Shown here: positions 1-9,016 of the stretch, in pieces
Numbering within the stretch: the stretch's first letter is position 1
Layout of the letters: each line of letters begins with the position of its first letter
Source of the DNA: an uncultured Flavobacteriaceae bacterium
GTDB taxonomy: Bacteria; Bacteroidota; Bacteroidia; Flavobacteriales; Flavobacteriaceae
DNA: 64,000 bases
Direction of reading: 5' to 3'
NCBI GenBank assembly: GCA_937136455.1
Contig: CAKZOO010000066.1
Location: 92,517-156,516, forward strand
Translations under genes and position numbers: made by a program
Notes under the pieces: generated by a model
Database searches by the model: none
What the model was told of the DNA's origin: nothing
Seen by the model: only the letters and a program-made list of their open reading frames with translations

Positions 1-1117
1 CTTCGTGTATCACAGCAGTGACAAAATTACTCATGTCTTCTGGTGATCCTGGCTTATTAATTGAAGCCATATCATTTTTTAAATGCTCTAGTATTTCATC
101 TGCTTTAGATGCTGGTATGTACACTCTCGAAGCAGCACTACACTTTTGTCCCTGAAGCTCAAATGCCCCTCTTACAATTGCTGTAGCTACTTGTTTGGAA
201 TCTGCAGATGGATGAGAAATAATAAAATCTTTACCACCAGTTTCACCTACAATTCTAGGGTAGGTTTTGTAAGTCTGTATATTGTTTCCAATTTGAGTCC
301 ATAAGGATTTAAAGACTTGAGTAGACCCGGTAAAGTGAATACCCGCAAAATCAGCATGAGATAAAATCGTTTCTGTTACCATTATAGGGTCTCCGTAAAT
401 CACATTGATCACTCCATCGGGAAGTCCAGCCTCTTTGAAAATATCCACAATTACTTTAGCAGAATAAATTTGTGAATCTGAAGGTTTCCAAACCACGACA
501 TTACCCATTAATGCTGCAGAAGCAGGAAGGTTTCCAGCAATTGCAGTAAAGTTAAAAGGAGTGATAGCGTATACAAAGCCTTCTAGTGGTCTGTATTCTA
601 CACGATTCCAAATTCCGTCAGATGAAATTGGTTGATCGCTGTAAATTTGTTGCATAAAGCTAACATTGAATCTCAAGAAATCTATAAACTCACAAGCAGC
701 GTCAATCTCTGCTTGATGAATTGTTTTTGATTGAGCGATCATCGTCGCCGCATTGATTTTGTAGCGGTACTTTTTAGAAATTAAATCAGCAGCTTTTAAA
801 AAAACGGCTGCTCTTTGTTCCCATGGAGTATTAGCCCATTTGCTTCTATTTTCAAGTGCGTTTTCAATAGCTTCTTGAACGTGTTTTTTTTCAGCTAAAT
901 GATAGGTTCCTACCTGGTGCTTGTGATCGTGAGGAGGCGATAAGGGTTTAGTGTTCCCAGTTCGAACTTCCTCAGATCCTATATACATTGGAATATCAAC
1001 CGTGCTGTTAAACATACTTTTGTATTCGCGGAGGACTTCTTCACGCTCCAAACTTCCAGGAGCATAGGATTTTACAGCCTCATTTACTGGAGTTGGTACA
1101 TTGAAAAATGCATTCAT
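1..1117 (-). CDS. pruA: L-glutamate gamma-semialdehyde (1-pyrroline-5-carboxylate) dehydrogenase, C-terminus outside window
   Basis: NAD-dependent aldehyde dehydrogenase that oxidises glutamate semialdehyde to glutamate in proline breakdown. The first 372 residues are present and the reading frame runs off the left edge without a stop. Visible aldehyde dehydrogenase landmarks are TPFNF (about 186), GSTQVF (about 264), the general base Glu292 in GETGGKDF and the nucleophile Cys326 in GQKCSAAS. The N-terminus (MNAFFNVPTPVNE) resembles the stand-alone PruA/ALDH4 type rather than the PutA fusion. The ATG at 1117 is chosen because homology starts there. The upstream T9SS plug gene is on the same strand, 71 bases away. 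Confidence 0.93.
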   Translation of the reverse strand, partial: MNAFFNVPTPVNEAVKSYAPGSLEREEVLREYKSMFNSTVDIPMYIGSEEVRTGNTKPLSPPHDHKHQVGTYHLAEKKHVQEAIENALENRSKWANTPWEQRAAVFLKAADLISKKYRYKINAATMIAQSKTIHQAEIDAACEFIDFLRFNVSFMQQIYSDQPISSDGIWNRVEYRPLEGFVYAITPFNFTAIAGNLPASAALMGNVVVWKPSDSQIYSAKVIVDIFKEAGLPDGVINVIYGDPIMVTETILSHADFAGIHFTGSTQVFKSLWTQIGNNIQTYKTYPRIVGETGGKDFIISHPSADSKQVATAIVRGAFELQGQKCSAASRVYIPASKADEILEHLKNDMASINKPGSPEDMSNFVTAVIHE

Positions 1118-1188
1118 AGTTTAGTGTATTAAAGAGGATTATTAATGGTCAAATATACAAAAGTGAGCAAGAAAACCATGGTGATTCA

Positions 1189-2442
1189 CTAGTTTTCTAT
1201 TTGCTGTGAATTTGCGATTCCAATACCGACTAATCGATCGTATATCGAACCAAATTTACGATAATATACTAAGATGTGATATTGATTTTCTGTCACGTGA
1301 AAATTCCCACTTATAATATTGTCCAATCTTTGATTTTTTTTATCAACTGCTATGTATTTGTAATTGTAGAACCCTTGCTTTAATAAAAGACTCGCCTGAT
1401 ATCGATTGATGTCTTTGTCAAAGGTCATTTTTGTTTCTTCATTCCAACTATAGTTGTTGAATTTTCCACTGAGATAGATCTGATCTATGTCGTTGTTGAT
1501 AGGTGGTTCTAAGCTAAAGTGAACCCAAGTGTAATCAGCCTCAATATTTGGATTGGTTCCTTGAGTGGTGTTTATTCTAAAATCTCCATTGATGTCTGGA
1601 AAATAAGTGTAAGACAATTGTGCTCTTGATCGATTTCCGTAAAGCCAATGCTCGTAAATTTCTGCGAGTTCAATTTTAGCAATTGTTCCTTGTGCAGCTC
1701 TTATGTCTTTAGTGTCAAAATTGAGGTATTCATTTCCTGCTTCAAAGCTCGCCTGGTTGGAATAGCGAAAAACCAACTCATTACCTTTGTTATATTGAGG
1801 AAAGAGATCTCTGATGGAAGTGTTCCAATCGTAATTTTGCATCAGGGCAATTTTAATCTCTTTTTTGGGGTTAGCGGTGTTTAAATTTTCAGTGAAAATT
1901 GAAAATTCTAAATTTTGTCTGGTATTCATACTTTCAAAATCTCTATTGCGTTTTACTTGTGCTGAAACTTTTGAAAGATTTTCAAATACGATAAATCTTC
2001 TTGAAAACATTAGTTCGTCATAGGAGTCAACTATTTCAATTATGTAATTCCCGCTAACTTTTAAGTTTAAATCTGCATTGGGAATGGTTAGTTGGTAATT
2101 GGAATATTGAACTAATGTATTGTAGGAATTATTGTAATCTCTAATGCGTTGATTGTCGTTTCCATTCAAATATTCACTTTTTAAAAGTTTTGATGGTGTC
2201 CAATCGTAATTACAGTGAATAATTCGGTAATAGTAATCACTTTCATCCGCTTTGAGATCGTCGAAACTCAAAAAAAAAGGTTCTCCTAATCGGACAATTG
2301 GAAATTGATCGTCAGAGGCTGCTTTAAAAATAATGGTACGCAGGTATTGTGGAGGTTCTTTTTCTAATAATTCTTGAGCTATAAGTGCCTGATATATAGC
2401 TAAAAACATAAGAAGCACAATAAAAGTTCGCTTTTTTAACAT
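1189..2442 (-). CDS. Type IX secretion system plug protein (DUF5103 family)
   Basis: A 417-residue exported protein with a clear signal peptide (MLKKRTFIVLLMFLAIYQALIAQ region, cleavage after about residue 22). The N-terminal part (about 35-160, with the YYYRIIHCNYDW and Y-L-G/N-D segments) matches the DUF5103 family. A C-terminal beta-rich segment with YLSGKFNNYSW resembles an E-set/glycogen-binding-like fold. In Flavobacterium johnsoniae a DUF5103 protein closes the periplasmic side of the SprA translocon of the type IX secretion system; that role is inferred here from family membership. It is divergent from nqrA with a 140-base intergenic region. No other T9SS genes are in the window, which is normal because these genes are scattered. 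Confidence 0.85.
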   Translation of the reverse strand: MLKKRTFIVLLMFLAIYQALIAQELLEKEPPQYLRTIIFKAASDDQFPIVRLGEPFFLSFDDLKADESDYYYRIIHCNYDWTPSKLLKSEYLNGNDNQRIRDYNNSYNTLVQYSNYQLTIPNADLNLKVSGNYIIEIVDSYDELMFSRRFIVFENLSKVSAQVKRNRDFESMNTRQNLEFSIFTENLNTANPKKEIKIALMQNYDWNTSIRDLFPQYNKGNELVFRYSNQASFEAGNEYLNFDTKDIRAAQGTIAKIELAEIYEHWLYGNRSRAQLSYTYFPDINGDFRINTTQGTNPNIEADYTWVHFSLEPPINNDIDQIYLSGKFNNYSWNEETKMTFDKDINRYQASLLLKQGFYNYKYIAVDKKNQRLDNIISGNFHVTENQYHILVYYRKFGSIYDRLVGIGIANSQQIEN

Positions 2443-2534
2443 GAGCTAAAGATAGTATTTTTTGAAAGATTTGTATTTCAAAATATTGCCAAAAATTTAA
2501 TTGTTAATTATTATGAATACTCTCAATTTAGTCA

Positions 2535-2542
2535 TAAATTTG
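2535..2542 (+). promoter_or_regulatory. Putative -7 element of the nqr operon
   Basis: TAAATTTG matches the Bacteroidota consensus TAnnTTTG and lies 40 bases before nqrA. No TTG at the usual 17-23 base spacing is visible upstream, so the -33 contact is uncertain. Confidence 0.5.
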
Positions 2543-2582
2543 CATCAATTTTTTAAAGAAATTAACTAAAGGTCTACATAAT

Positions 2583-3935
2583 ATGTCTACAGACATTCGA
2601 ATCAAAAAAGGATTAGACATTAATCTTGTAGGAGCCGCTCAAAAAGAGACTAGTGTTCTCAAAGACAGTGATTCCTATCAGATTAATCTAGATGACTTCC
2701 ACGGAATTATTCCAAAATTACTTCTCAAGCAAGGTGAACAAGTTAAAGCAGGACAAGCGTTGTTTTACAACAAAGACAATCAAGACATGCTTTTTGTTTC
2801 TCCAGTAAGTGGAGTGATTGATGAAATCAAAAGAGGAGCTAGAAGAAGAGTATTAACCATTACTATTAAAGCTGATGGAACTAATGCGTCTGAAAAACTT
2901 CAAGTTGTGAATCTTGAAAATGACAGTGCTGATCAAATTAAGAAAGCATTGTTAGCTGGTGGTTGTTGGCCGTTTATCAAACAACGTCCTTATGATATTA
3001 TCGCAAATCCAGCTGATACTCCAAAGGGTATTTTTATTTCAGGATTCGACACAGCGCCATTAGCTTCCGATTTAGATTTCACCTTAAAGGGACAAGAAAA
3101 ATACTTACAGGCTGCAGTTACAGCACTTGGAAAGTTGACTACTGGATCTGTTCATGTATCTGTTAAAGATCGTTCTTCAGTTCTCGCTGGTTTAGAAGGA
3201 GTACAGTTTCACACTGTATCAGGACCACATCCTGCTGGACTCGTTGGAACGCTTATCAACAAGGTTGATCCAATTAACAAAGGAGAACGCGTTTGGACTT
3301 TAAATGCTGCTGATTTAGAAATCATCGGTAAGCTTTTAGTGGAAGGAACCTTTGACGGTTCAAGAACAATTGCTGTTGCAGGTTCTGGTGTTGCAAAACC
3401 ATCTTATGTTCGCGTTAAATTAGGTGCAGAAATCAAAACGGTTTTAGATGCAGTAGGAGGTCTCACTGATGAAAATGTCAGAGTGATCAATGGAAATGTT
3501 CTTACAGGAACAGGAGTTGCTCCTTTTAGATATTTGCGATTTTATAATAACTCAGTTACGGTGATACCAGAAGGAAATGATTACGATCTTTTTGGATGGG
3601 CTAAACCGATTACAAATAAGGTGTCAATAACTAGAGCATTGACATTTTCTTGGCTCACAAAAAACAAATCATTCGATTTGAACACCAATACTAATGGTGA
3701 ACACAGAGCCTTTGTTTTAACAGGTCAATACGAGCAAGTATTTCCATTGGATATTTATCCAATGCAATTACTGAAGTCGTGTATGATTAAAGATCTCGAT
3801 GAAATGGAACAATTAGGTTTATACGAAGTTGCTCCTGAAGATTTTGCACTTACTGAATTTGTGTGTGTTTCTAAACAGCCACACCAAAAAATTATAAGAG
3901 AAGGATTGGATTTATTACATAAAGAAATCGGATAA
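2583..3935 (+). CDS. nqrA: Na+-translocating NADH:quinone reductase subunit A
   Basis: A 450-residue peripheral cytoplasmic subunit of the six-subunit Na+-pumping NADH dehydrogenase, which passes electrons from NADH to quinone while exporting Na+. The N-terminus has the barrel-sandwich fold shared with RnfC (KGLDINLVGAA, then VSPVSGVIDEIKRGARRRV). It has no membrane helices and its length fits the family. It is the first gene of nqrABCDEF, separated from nqrB by one base. The Na+ pump is typical of marine Flavobacteriia. Confidence 0.96.
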   Translation: MSTDIRIKKGLDINLVGAAQKETSVLKDSDSYQINLDDFHGIIPKLLLKQGEQVKAGQALFYNKDNQDMLFVSPVSGVIDEIKRGARRRVLTITIKADGTNASEKLQVVNLENDSADQIKKALLAGGCWPFIKQRPYDIIANPADTPKGIFISGFDTAPLASDLDFTLKGQEKYLQAAVTALGKLTTGSVHVSVKDRSSVLAGLEGVQFHTVSGPHPAGLVGTLINKVDPINKGERVWTLNAADLEIIGKLLVEGTFDGSRTIAVAGSGVAKPSYVRVKLGAEIKTVLDAVGGLTDENVRVINGNVLTGTGVAPFRYLRFYNNSVTVIPEGNDYDLFGWAKPITNKVSITRALTFSWLTKNKSFDLNTNTNGEHRAFVLTGQYEQVFPLDIYPMQLLKSCMIKDLDEMEQLGLYEVAPEDFALTEFVCVSKQPHQKIIREGLDLLHKEIG

Positions 3936-3936
3936 A

Positions 3937-5154
3937 ATGAGTTTAAAAAATAAGCTACACCTTTTAAAGGAAAAATACAGTAACAAGAAGTTTGCTCCAG
4001 CATTCAATGCTTTTCACACCTTCTTGTACAGCCCAAATGAAACAACTCATTCAGGGGCTCATGTTCGTGTTGCAGATGATTTAAAAAGAACGATGAATAC
4101 CGTAATCACATCCTTGATTCCTGTATTGATCTTTAGTTTCTTTAATGCTGGTTACCAACACTATTCAGCAATTAATGGTTTTCCATCAGACTTTAGTGTT
4201 CTTGAACACTTTTTAACCTTAGATAATTTCTTAGTAGGAATCGTGACTATTCTTCCACTGGTTGTTGTATCCTATGGAGTTGGATTGGGAGTTGAATTTT
4301 TATTTGCGGTTCTTAAAGGTCACGAGGTAGAAGAGGGTTATTTGGTTACTGGAATGTTAGTTCCTTTAATTATTCCAGTCGATACACCATTGTGGATGTT
4401 AGCGATCGCTGTAATTTTTGGAGTGGTGATTGGAAAAGAAGTATTTGGTGGTACAGGGATGAATATCCTAAACCCAGCACTTACCATTAGAGCATTCTTG
4501 TTCTTCTCATATCCTACATGGATGAGTGGTGATAAAGTATGGGTTCATGAGGCAGTTGAACGCGCTGGGACTGCAGATGCTATTTCTGGTGAAACTATTT
4601 TAGGATCTCTTGCACAGGGAGCAGAATATTCCTATTCAGTATCAGATATGTTCTTTGGATTTATCCCAGGATCAGTTGGTGAAACTTCAACCTTCTTAAT
4701 TTTATTAGGAGGTTTGTTTTTAATCTTTACTAAGATTGGATCTTGGAGAATCATGCTAAGTGCTGTAATCGGAGCACTTGTAATGGGATTAATCTTTAAC
4801 GGCGTTGTAGATGCAGGTTGGATTCACTCTAGCTCAAAATTCTATCACTTAATGAGCCTGCCTTACTGGCAACATTTGTTAGTTGGAGGATTGGCATTTG
4901 GTATTGTCTATATGGCAACTGATCCAGTAACTGCTGCTCAAACTGAAAAAGGTAAATGGTATTACGGATTCTTGATCGGATTTATTTCGGTGATGATTCG
5001 CGTATTTAACCCTGCTTATCCAGAAGGAGTATTCTTAGCGATTCTTCTTTTGAACGTTTTTGCACCTACTATTGATCACTATGTGGTTAGTGGAAATGTA
5101 AAGAGACGTTTAAAACGTACCAAAAAATCAATTGCTAACCTTGAAACTGTTTAA
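3937..5154 (+). CDS. nqrB: Na+-translocating NADH:quinone reductase subunit B
   Basis: A 405-residue polytopic membrane subunit of NQR carrying a covalent FMN on a Thr plus non-covalent riboflavin in characterised homologues. About ten hydrophobic segments are visible, along with the family signature GGTGMNILNPALTIRAFLFF region (about 171-190) and MATDPVTAAQTEKG. The expected flavinylation site reads ISGET at about residues 216-220, so the acceptor Thr is present but the preceding residue is Glu where the well-known Vibrio motif is SGAT. The modifying enzyme ApbE is encoded just downstream of nqrF. Confidence 0.96.
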   Translation: MSLKNKLHLLKEKYSNKKFAPAFNAFHTFLYSPNETTHSGAHVRVADDLKRTMNTVITSLIPVLIFSFFNAGYQHYSAINGFPSDFSVLEHFLTLDNFLVGIVTILPLVVVSYGVGLGVEFLFAVLKGHEVEEGYLVTGMLVPLIIPVDTPLWMLAIAVIFGVVIGKEVFGGTGMNILNPALTIRAFLFFSYPTWMSGDKVWVHEAVERAGTADAISGETILGSLAQGAEYSYSVSDMFFGFIPGSVGETSTFLILLGGLFLIFTKIGSWRIMLSAVIGALVMGLIFNGVVDAGWIHSSSKFYHLMSLPYWQHLLVGGLAFGIVYMATDPVTAAQTEKGKWYYGFLIGFISVMIRVFNPAYPEGVFLAILLLNVFAPTIDHYVVSGNVKRRLKRTKKSIANLETV

Positions 5155-5156
5155 CA

Positions 5157-5903
5157 ATGGCAATTAATACAGATAAAAATTCATATACTTTTATTTTCGC
5201 AATTATCATGGTTGCGGTAGTAGGAGCCTTATTAGCTTTTGTGTCTTCTTCTTTAAGTGGAACCATCAGCGAAAACATACGATTAGAAAAACAACAAAAC
5301 ATCCTCTATGCGATGGGTGTTAACAATAACGATGAGGGAAGCGTTGAGTTTATATCAACTTCTGAAGTAGCTCAAGTTTTTAATCAGTATATCAAAAAAC
5401 AATTAGTAATCGAAGGAGATCAAATTTCTGAAGACAACGAAGCATTCCTTATCGACTTAAAGAAAGAAGGAGAGCGTGCTAAAAATGGAGGAGAGCGTCG
5501 TTTACCTGTTTTTATTGGAGAAAAGGATGGTAAGACCTTCTACGTTATTCCAATGCTAGGAAAAGGACTTTGGGATGCTATTTGGGGATATGTTGCCTTA
5601 GATGACAAATTGGTGATTCAGGGAGCATACTTTGATCATAAGGGGGAAACTCCTGGTCTTGGAGCCAATATTAAACAGCGTTTCTTTATGGATGACTTTA
5701 CTGGGGAATCTATCTTAAAAAACGATCAAATTGTCGGAGTTAAAGTATTAAAAGGAAACAACGATCCTTTAAACAATGACAAATTAGATAACGAAGTTGA
5801 TGCACTTGCTGGAGCAACTATTACTGGTAATGGATTGTCGGCAATGCTTTCAGACAGCTTTAAGTTATACGAGAATTATTTAAACAGCATTTTAGTAAAA
5901 TAA
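5157..5903 (+). CDS. nqrC: Na+-translocating NADH:quinone reductase subunit C
   Basis: A 248-residue subunit with one N-terminal membrane helix (about 10-32) and a periplasmic FMN-binding domain. The flavin attachment motif is DALAGATITG, with the acceptor Thr at about residue 221. The segment GETPGLGANIKQRFF is the usual FMN-domain signature. FMN is transferred post-translationally by ApbE. It starts two bases after the nqrB stop. Confidence 0.96.
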   Translation: MAINTDKNSYTFIFAIIMVAVVGALLAFVSSSLSGTISENIRLEKQQNILYAMGVNNNDEGSVEFISTSEVAQVFNQYIKKQLVIEGDQISEDNEAFLIDLKKEGERAKNGGERRLPVFIGEKDGKTFYVIPMLGKGLWDAIWGYVALDDKLVIQGAYFDHKGETPGLGANIKQRFFMDDFTGESILKNDQIVGVKVLKGNNDPLNNDKLDNEVDALAGATITGNGLSAMLSDSFKLYENYLNSILVK

Positions 5904-5907
5904 GATT

Positions 5908-6555
5908 ATGGGATTACTATCTAAAAAAGATGCAGCCTTAATAAAGGATCCGTTATTTGACAATAACCCAATTACAATTCAGGTGTTGGGGATCTGTTCA
6001 GCGCTTGCCATCACAGCAGAATTAAAGGCATCTATCGTAATGGGATTGTCAGTACTCTTTGTTTTGGGAATGGGTAATGTGGTGATCTCACTTATGAGAA
6101 ACATCATACCGTCAAAAATTAGAATTATTGTTCAATTGGTTGTTGTAGCGGCGCTTGTAATTATTGTGGATCAAGTTCTAAAAGCTTTTGCTTATGAGCT
6201 AAGTAAAACACTTTCAGTATTCGTTGGACTTATTATTACCAACTGTATTATCATGGGACGTTTTGAAGCTTTTGCTCTAGGTAACGGACCTTGGAAAGCC
6301 TTTTTAGACGGAATTGGAAATGCCGGAGGATATGCTATCATATTGGTGATCATTGGATTCTTTAGAGAACTCTTAGGATCTGGAACACTTTTAGGGTTCC
6401 AAGTATTAGGAGATCCAATCGCTAAAACAGGAGTATACGCTTTAGGATATGAGAACAACGGATTTATGTTATTATCTCCAATGGCTCTTATTGTAGTTGG
6501 ACTTATTATTTGGGTTCAACGTTCTAGAAACACTAAACTTCAGGAATCTCACTAA
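5908..6555 (+). CDS. nqrD: Na+-translocating NADH:quinone reductase subunit D
   Basis: A 215-residue membrane subunit with about six hydrophobic helices. Cys30 (QVLGICSALA) and Cys113 (IITNCIIMGR) sit where the structurally characterised NqrD supplies two ligands of the iron centre shared with NqrE. The MGRFEAFA segment is a family signature. It lies four bases after nqrC. Confidence 0.95.
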   Translation: MGLLSKKDAALIKDPLFDNNPITIQVLGICSALAITAELKASIVMGLSVLFVLGMGNVVISLMRNIIPSKIRIIVQLVVVAALVIIVDQVLKAFAYELSKTLSVFVGLIITNCIIMGRFEAFALGNGPWKAFLDGIGNAGGYAIILVIIGFFRELLGSGTLLGFQVLGDPIAKTGVYALGYENNGFMLLSPMALIVVGLIIWVQRSRNTKLQESH

Positions 6556-6565
6556 GAAATAAATT

Positions 6566-7300
6566 ATGGAACATTTAGAACTATTATTCAAGTCTATTTT
6601 TATTGACAATATGGTCTTTGCCACATTCTTAGGGATGTGTTCATATTTGGCTGTATCTAAAAAGGTGTCAACTGCTGTGGGATTAGGTGCCGCTGTAATC
6701 TTTGTGATGGCAGTAACCGTACCGATGAACTGGCTTTTAGATCAGTATTTATTAAGAGATGGAGCCCTTGCATGGTTAGGGCCAGAGTACGCTGATTACA
6801 ACCTAGGCTTTTTATCATTCATCCTATTTATAGCAACCATCGCTACTATGGTACAATTAGTAGAGATTATTGTTGAGAAATTTGCTCCAGCACTCTATAA
6901 CTCTTTAGGGATTTTCTTACCGCTAATAGCTGTAAACTGTGCTATTTTAGGTGGATCTCTATTTATGCAATCAAGAGAAATTCCTTCTTTAGCTTTAGCT
7001 TTTAATTACGGAATTAGTTCAGGTATAGGATGGTTTTTAGCGATTTTAGCAATTGCTGCTATTCGTGAAAAAATTCGTTATTCAAATGTACCTCCAGCTT
7101 TAAGAGGTCTTGGAATTACTTTTATCATCACAGGATTAATGGCCATTGGATTTATGAGTTTTGGTGGAATGTTAACCGGTGACAATCCAATTCCAGAAGC
7201 AGCTGTTGAAGAAACAGCTACTGTAGTAGAGGATAAAAAAGAAGATTTAAAAGAAGAGAAAGAATCAGATGCTATCTCTTACAATGATTTAAATAAATAA
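6566..7300 (+). CDS. nqrE: Na+-translocating NADH:quinone reductase subunit E
   Basis: A 244-residue integral membrane subunit paralogous to NqrD. Cys25 ([11 protein letters not shown]) and Cys125 (AVNCAILGG) are the matching iron-centre ligands. The core is about 200 residues, the usual length. It is followed by a roughly 35-residue acidic and lysine-rich tail (from about residue 205) that proteobacterial NqrE lacks; the tail looks disordered and its role is unknown. Confidence 0.95.
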   Translation: MEHLELLFKSIFIDNMVFATFLGMCSYLAVSKKVSTAVGLGAAVIFVMAVTVPMNWLLDQYLLRDGALAWLGPEYADYNLGFLSFILFIATIATMVQLVEIIVEKFAPALYNSLGIFLPLIAVNCAILGGSLFMQSREIPSLALAFNYGISSGIGWFLAILAIAAIREKIRYSNVPPALRGLGITFIITGLMAIGFMSFGGMLTGDNPIPEAAVEETATVVEDKKEDLKEEKESDAISYNDLNK

Positions 7301-7302
7301 GC

Positions 7303-8610
7303 ATGATTTTAGCGACAAGTACACTTACTACCATAGTTATTACAGTAGTTGCCTTTTTGGTATTGCTACTAGTATTGGTTTCTTTATTGTTGTTTACTAA
7401 AGAAAAATTATCTCCTTCAGGCCCTGTAACCATCACCATCAATGGTGAAAAAAAGGTAGAGGTTGCTTCAGGAGGATCACTTTTGTCAACTCTAGGTGGT
7501 CAAAAGATTTTCTTGCCTTCAGCTTGTGGAGGAGGAGGAACCTGTATTCAGTGTGAATGTCACGTTCACTCTGGTGGAGGGGAAGCGCTTCCAACTGAAA
7601 CACCTCACTTTTCTAAAAGAGAACTCGTTGAGGGAGCTCGTTTAGCATGTCAAGTAAAGGTAAAACAGGATATGGATATCTCTATTCCTGAAGAAGTATT
7701 TGGAATTAAGAAGTGGCAAGGTAAAGTAGTTCGTAACTACAATGTAGCATCATTTATCAAGGAATTCGTAGTAGAAATCCCTGAAGATATGAACTACAAG
7801 GCTGGTGGATATATTCAAATTGAGATTCCTCAGTGTGAAATCAAATACTCTGATATCGATATTACAGCGCATCCAGAAGAGCACGAAACTCCAGATAAAT
7901 TTAAAGCTGAATGGGATAAGTTTAACTTATGGCCTTTAGTGATGAAAAATCCTGAAACAGTAGAACGAGCTTATTCAATGGCTTCATATCCTGCAGAAGG
8001 AAGAGAGATTATGCTCAACGTTCGTATTGCTACTCCACCGTGGGATCGCAATAAAAACGGATGGATGGATGTGAATCCTGGAGTTGCATCCTCCTATATC
8101 TTCTCTCGTAAAGCTGGAGATCCTGTAACGATTTCTGGACCTTATGGTGAATTCTTTATCAACGAGTCAGAAGCAGAAATGCTTTACGTTGGTGGAGGAG
8201 CTGGTATGGCGCCAATGCGTTCACACTTATACCACCTTTTCAAAACCTTAAAAACGAATAGAAAAGTAACCTATTGGTACGGGGGACGTTCTAAGAGAGA
8301 ATTGTTCTATATCGATCACTTTAGACAATTAGAAAATGAGTTCCCTAACTTTAAATTCTATTTAGCACTTTCAGAGCCAATGGAAGAAGATAATTGGAAA
8401 GTAAAGGAAGATATCGATAGCCCAGGGGATGGATTCGTAGGGTTCATTCACAATGTGGTAATCGATCAATACTTATCAAAACACGAGACACCAGAAGATA
8501 TTGAATTGTATTTCTGTGGACCACCACTTATGAACAAAGCAGTTCAAAAAATGGGTGAAGACTTTGGTCTAGCTGATGAGAACATACGCTTCGACGATTT
8601 CGGAGGATAA
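7303..8610 (+). CDS. nqrF: Na+-translocating NADH:quinone reductase subunit F (NADH-oxidising subunit)
   Basis: A 435-residue electron entry subunit. It has an N-terminal membrane helix (about 8-31) and a 2Fe-2S ferredoxin domain with Cys75, Cys81, Cys84 and Cys116. An FAD domain (RAYSMASYP, about 225) and an NADH-binding domain ([13 protein letters not shown], about 287) follow, with the typical FDDFGG end. It is the last nqr gene and is followed directly by a strong intrinsic terminator. Confidence 0.97.
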   Translation: MILATSTLTTIVITVVAFLVLLLVLVSLLLFTKEKLSPSGPVTITINGEKKVEVASGGSLLSTLGGQKIFLPSACGGGGTCIQCECHVHSGGGEALPTETPHFSKRELVEGARLACQVKVKQDMDISIPEEVFGIKKWQGKVVRNYNVASFIKEFVVEIPEDMNYKAGGYIQIEIPQCEIKYSDIDITAHPEEHETPDKFKAEWDKFNLWPLVMKNPETVERAYSMASYPAEGREIMLNVRIATPPWDRNKNGWMDVNPGVASSYIFSRKAGDPVTISGPYGEFFINESEAEMLYVGGGAGMAPMRSHLYHLFKTLKTNRKVTYWYGGRSKRELFYIDHFRQLENEFPNFKFYLALSEPMEEDNWKVKEDIDSPGDGFVGFIHNVVIDQYLSKHETPEDIELYFCGPPLMNKAVQKMGEDFGLADENIRFDDFGG

Positions 8611-8616
8611 AACAAG

Positions 8617-8645
8617 AGCCAGTAGTTTTCTACTGGCTTTTTTTT
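8617..8645 (+). terminator. Intrinsic terminator of the nqr operon
   Basis: Perfect 9-bp stem AGCCAGTAG/CTACTGGCT with a TTTT loop, followed by eight T (8638-8645). The last T is also the first base of the next promoter's -7 element. Confidence 0.9.
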
Positions 8646-8652
8646 AGCTTTG
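8645..8652 (+). promoter_or_regulatory. -7 element four bases before the next start codon
   Basis: TAGCTTTG followed by CTTT and then the ATG at 8657. With the usual Bacteroidota spacing, transcription would begin at or next to the A of the ATG, giving a leaderless mRNA. It begins in the T run of the nqr terminator. Confidence 0.6.
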
Positions 8653-8656
8653 CTTT

Positions 8657-9016
8657 ATGAAAATACTGACAGAACAGGAATTGCATAATTTGGCGATGAA
8701 TTATGTGGGCAAAGAGTTAGAAGCTCAGGGTTATGAGTTTATGGCCGTGAATTCTAAACTCAAGAAACACCCTCAATTTGTTTGTTTAAAGGATAAGCTA
8801 TTGCATTTCATTTTAGTGGAAGCCATCTGCTATCCTAGAAATCCGCATATCATTAACAATGATCGAGCTGAGAAAATGAGAGATCACGCTAAAAAGTTTG
8901 AAGGGCATACTTATTATGCAGCAGTAGGGCTTCACAATACTGAAGATCCGAGTTTGCCAATTTATCTCAACCAACCCTATACGATTACTTATCCCGGTTT
9001 AAAAGAAATTAAATGA
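8657..9016 (+). CDS. Conserved hypothetical protein next to nqr, unknown function
   Basis: A 119-residue soluble protein without signal peptide or membrane helix. It has conserved-looking segments AMNYVGKELEAQGYEF, FILVEAICYPRNPH and HTYYAAVGLHN. I do not recognise an enzymatic motif. Similar small proteins in Flavobacteriia are sometimes labelled as NQR subunit F by position; the sequence has no iron-sulfur, FAD or NADH motif, so that label is not supported. Its stop overlaps the apbE start by four bases (ATGA), which implies translational coupling with the NQR flavin transferase. Confidence 0.8.
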   Translation: MKILTEQELHNLAMNYVGKELEAQGYEFMAVNSKLKKHPQFVCLKDKLLHFILVEAICYPRNPHIINNDRAEKMRDHAKKFEGHTYYAAVGLHNTEDPSLPIYLNQPYTITYPGLKEIK

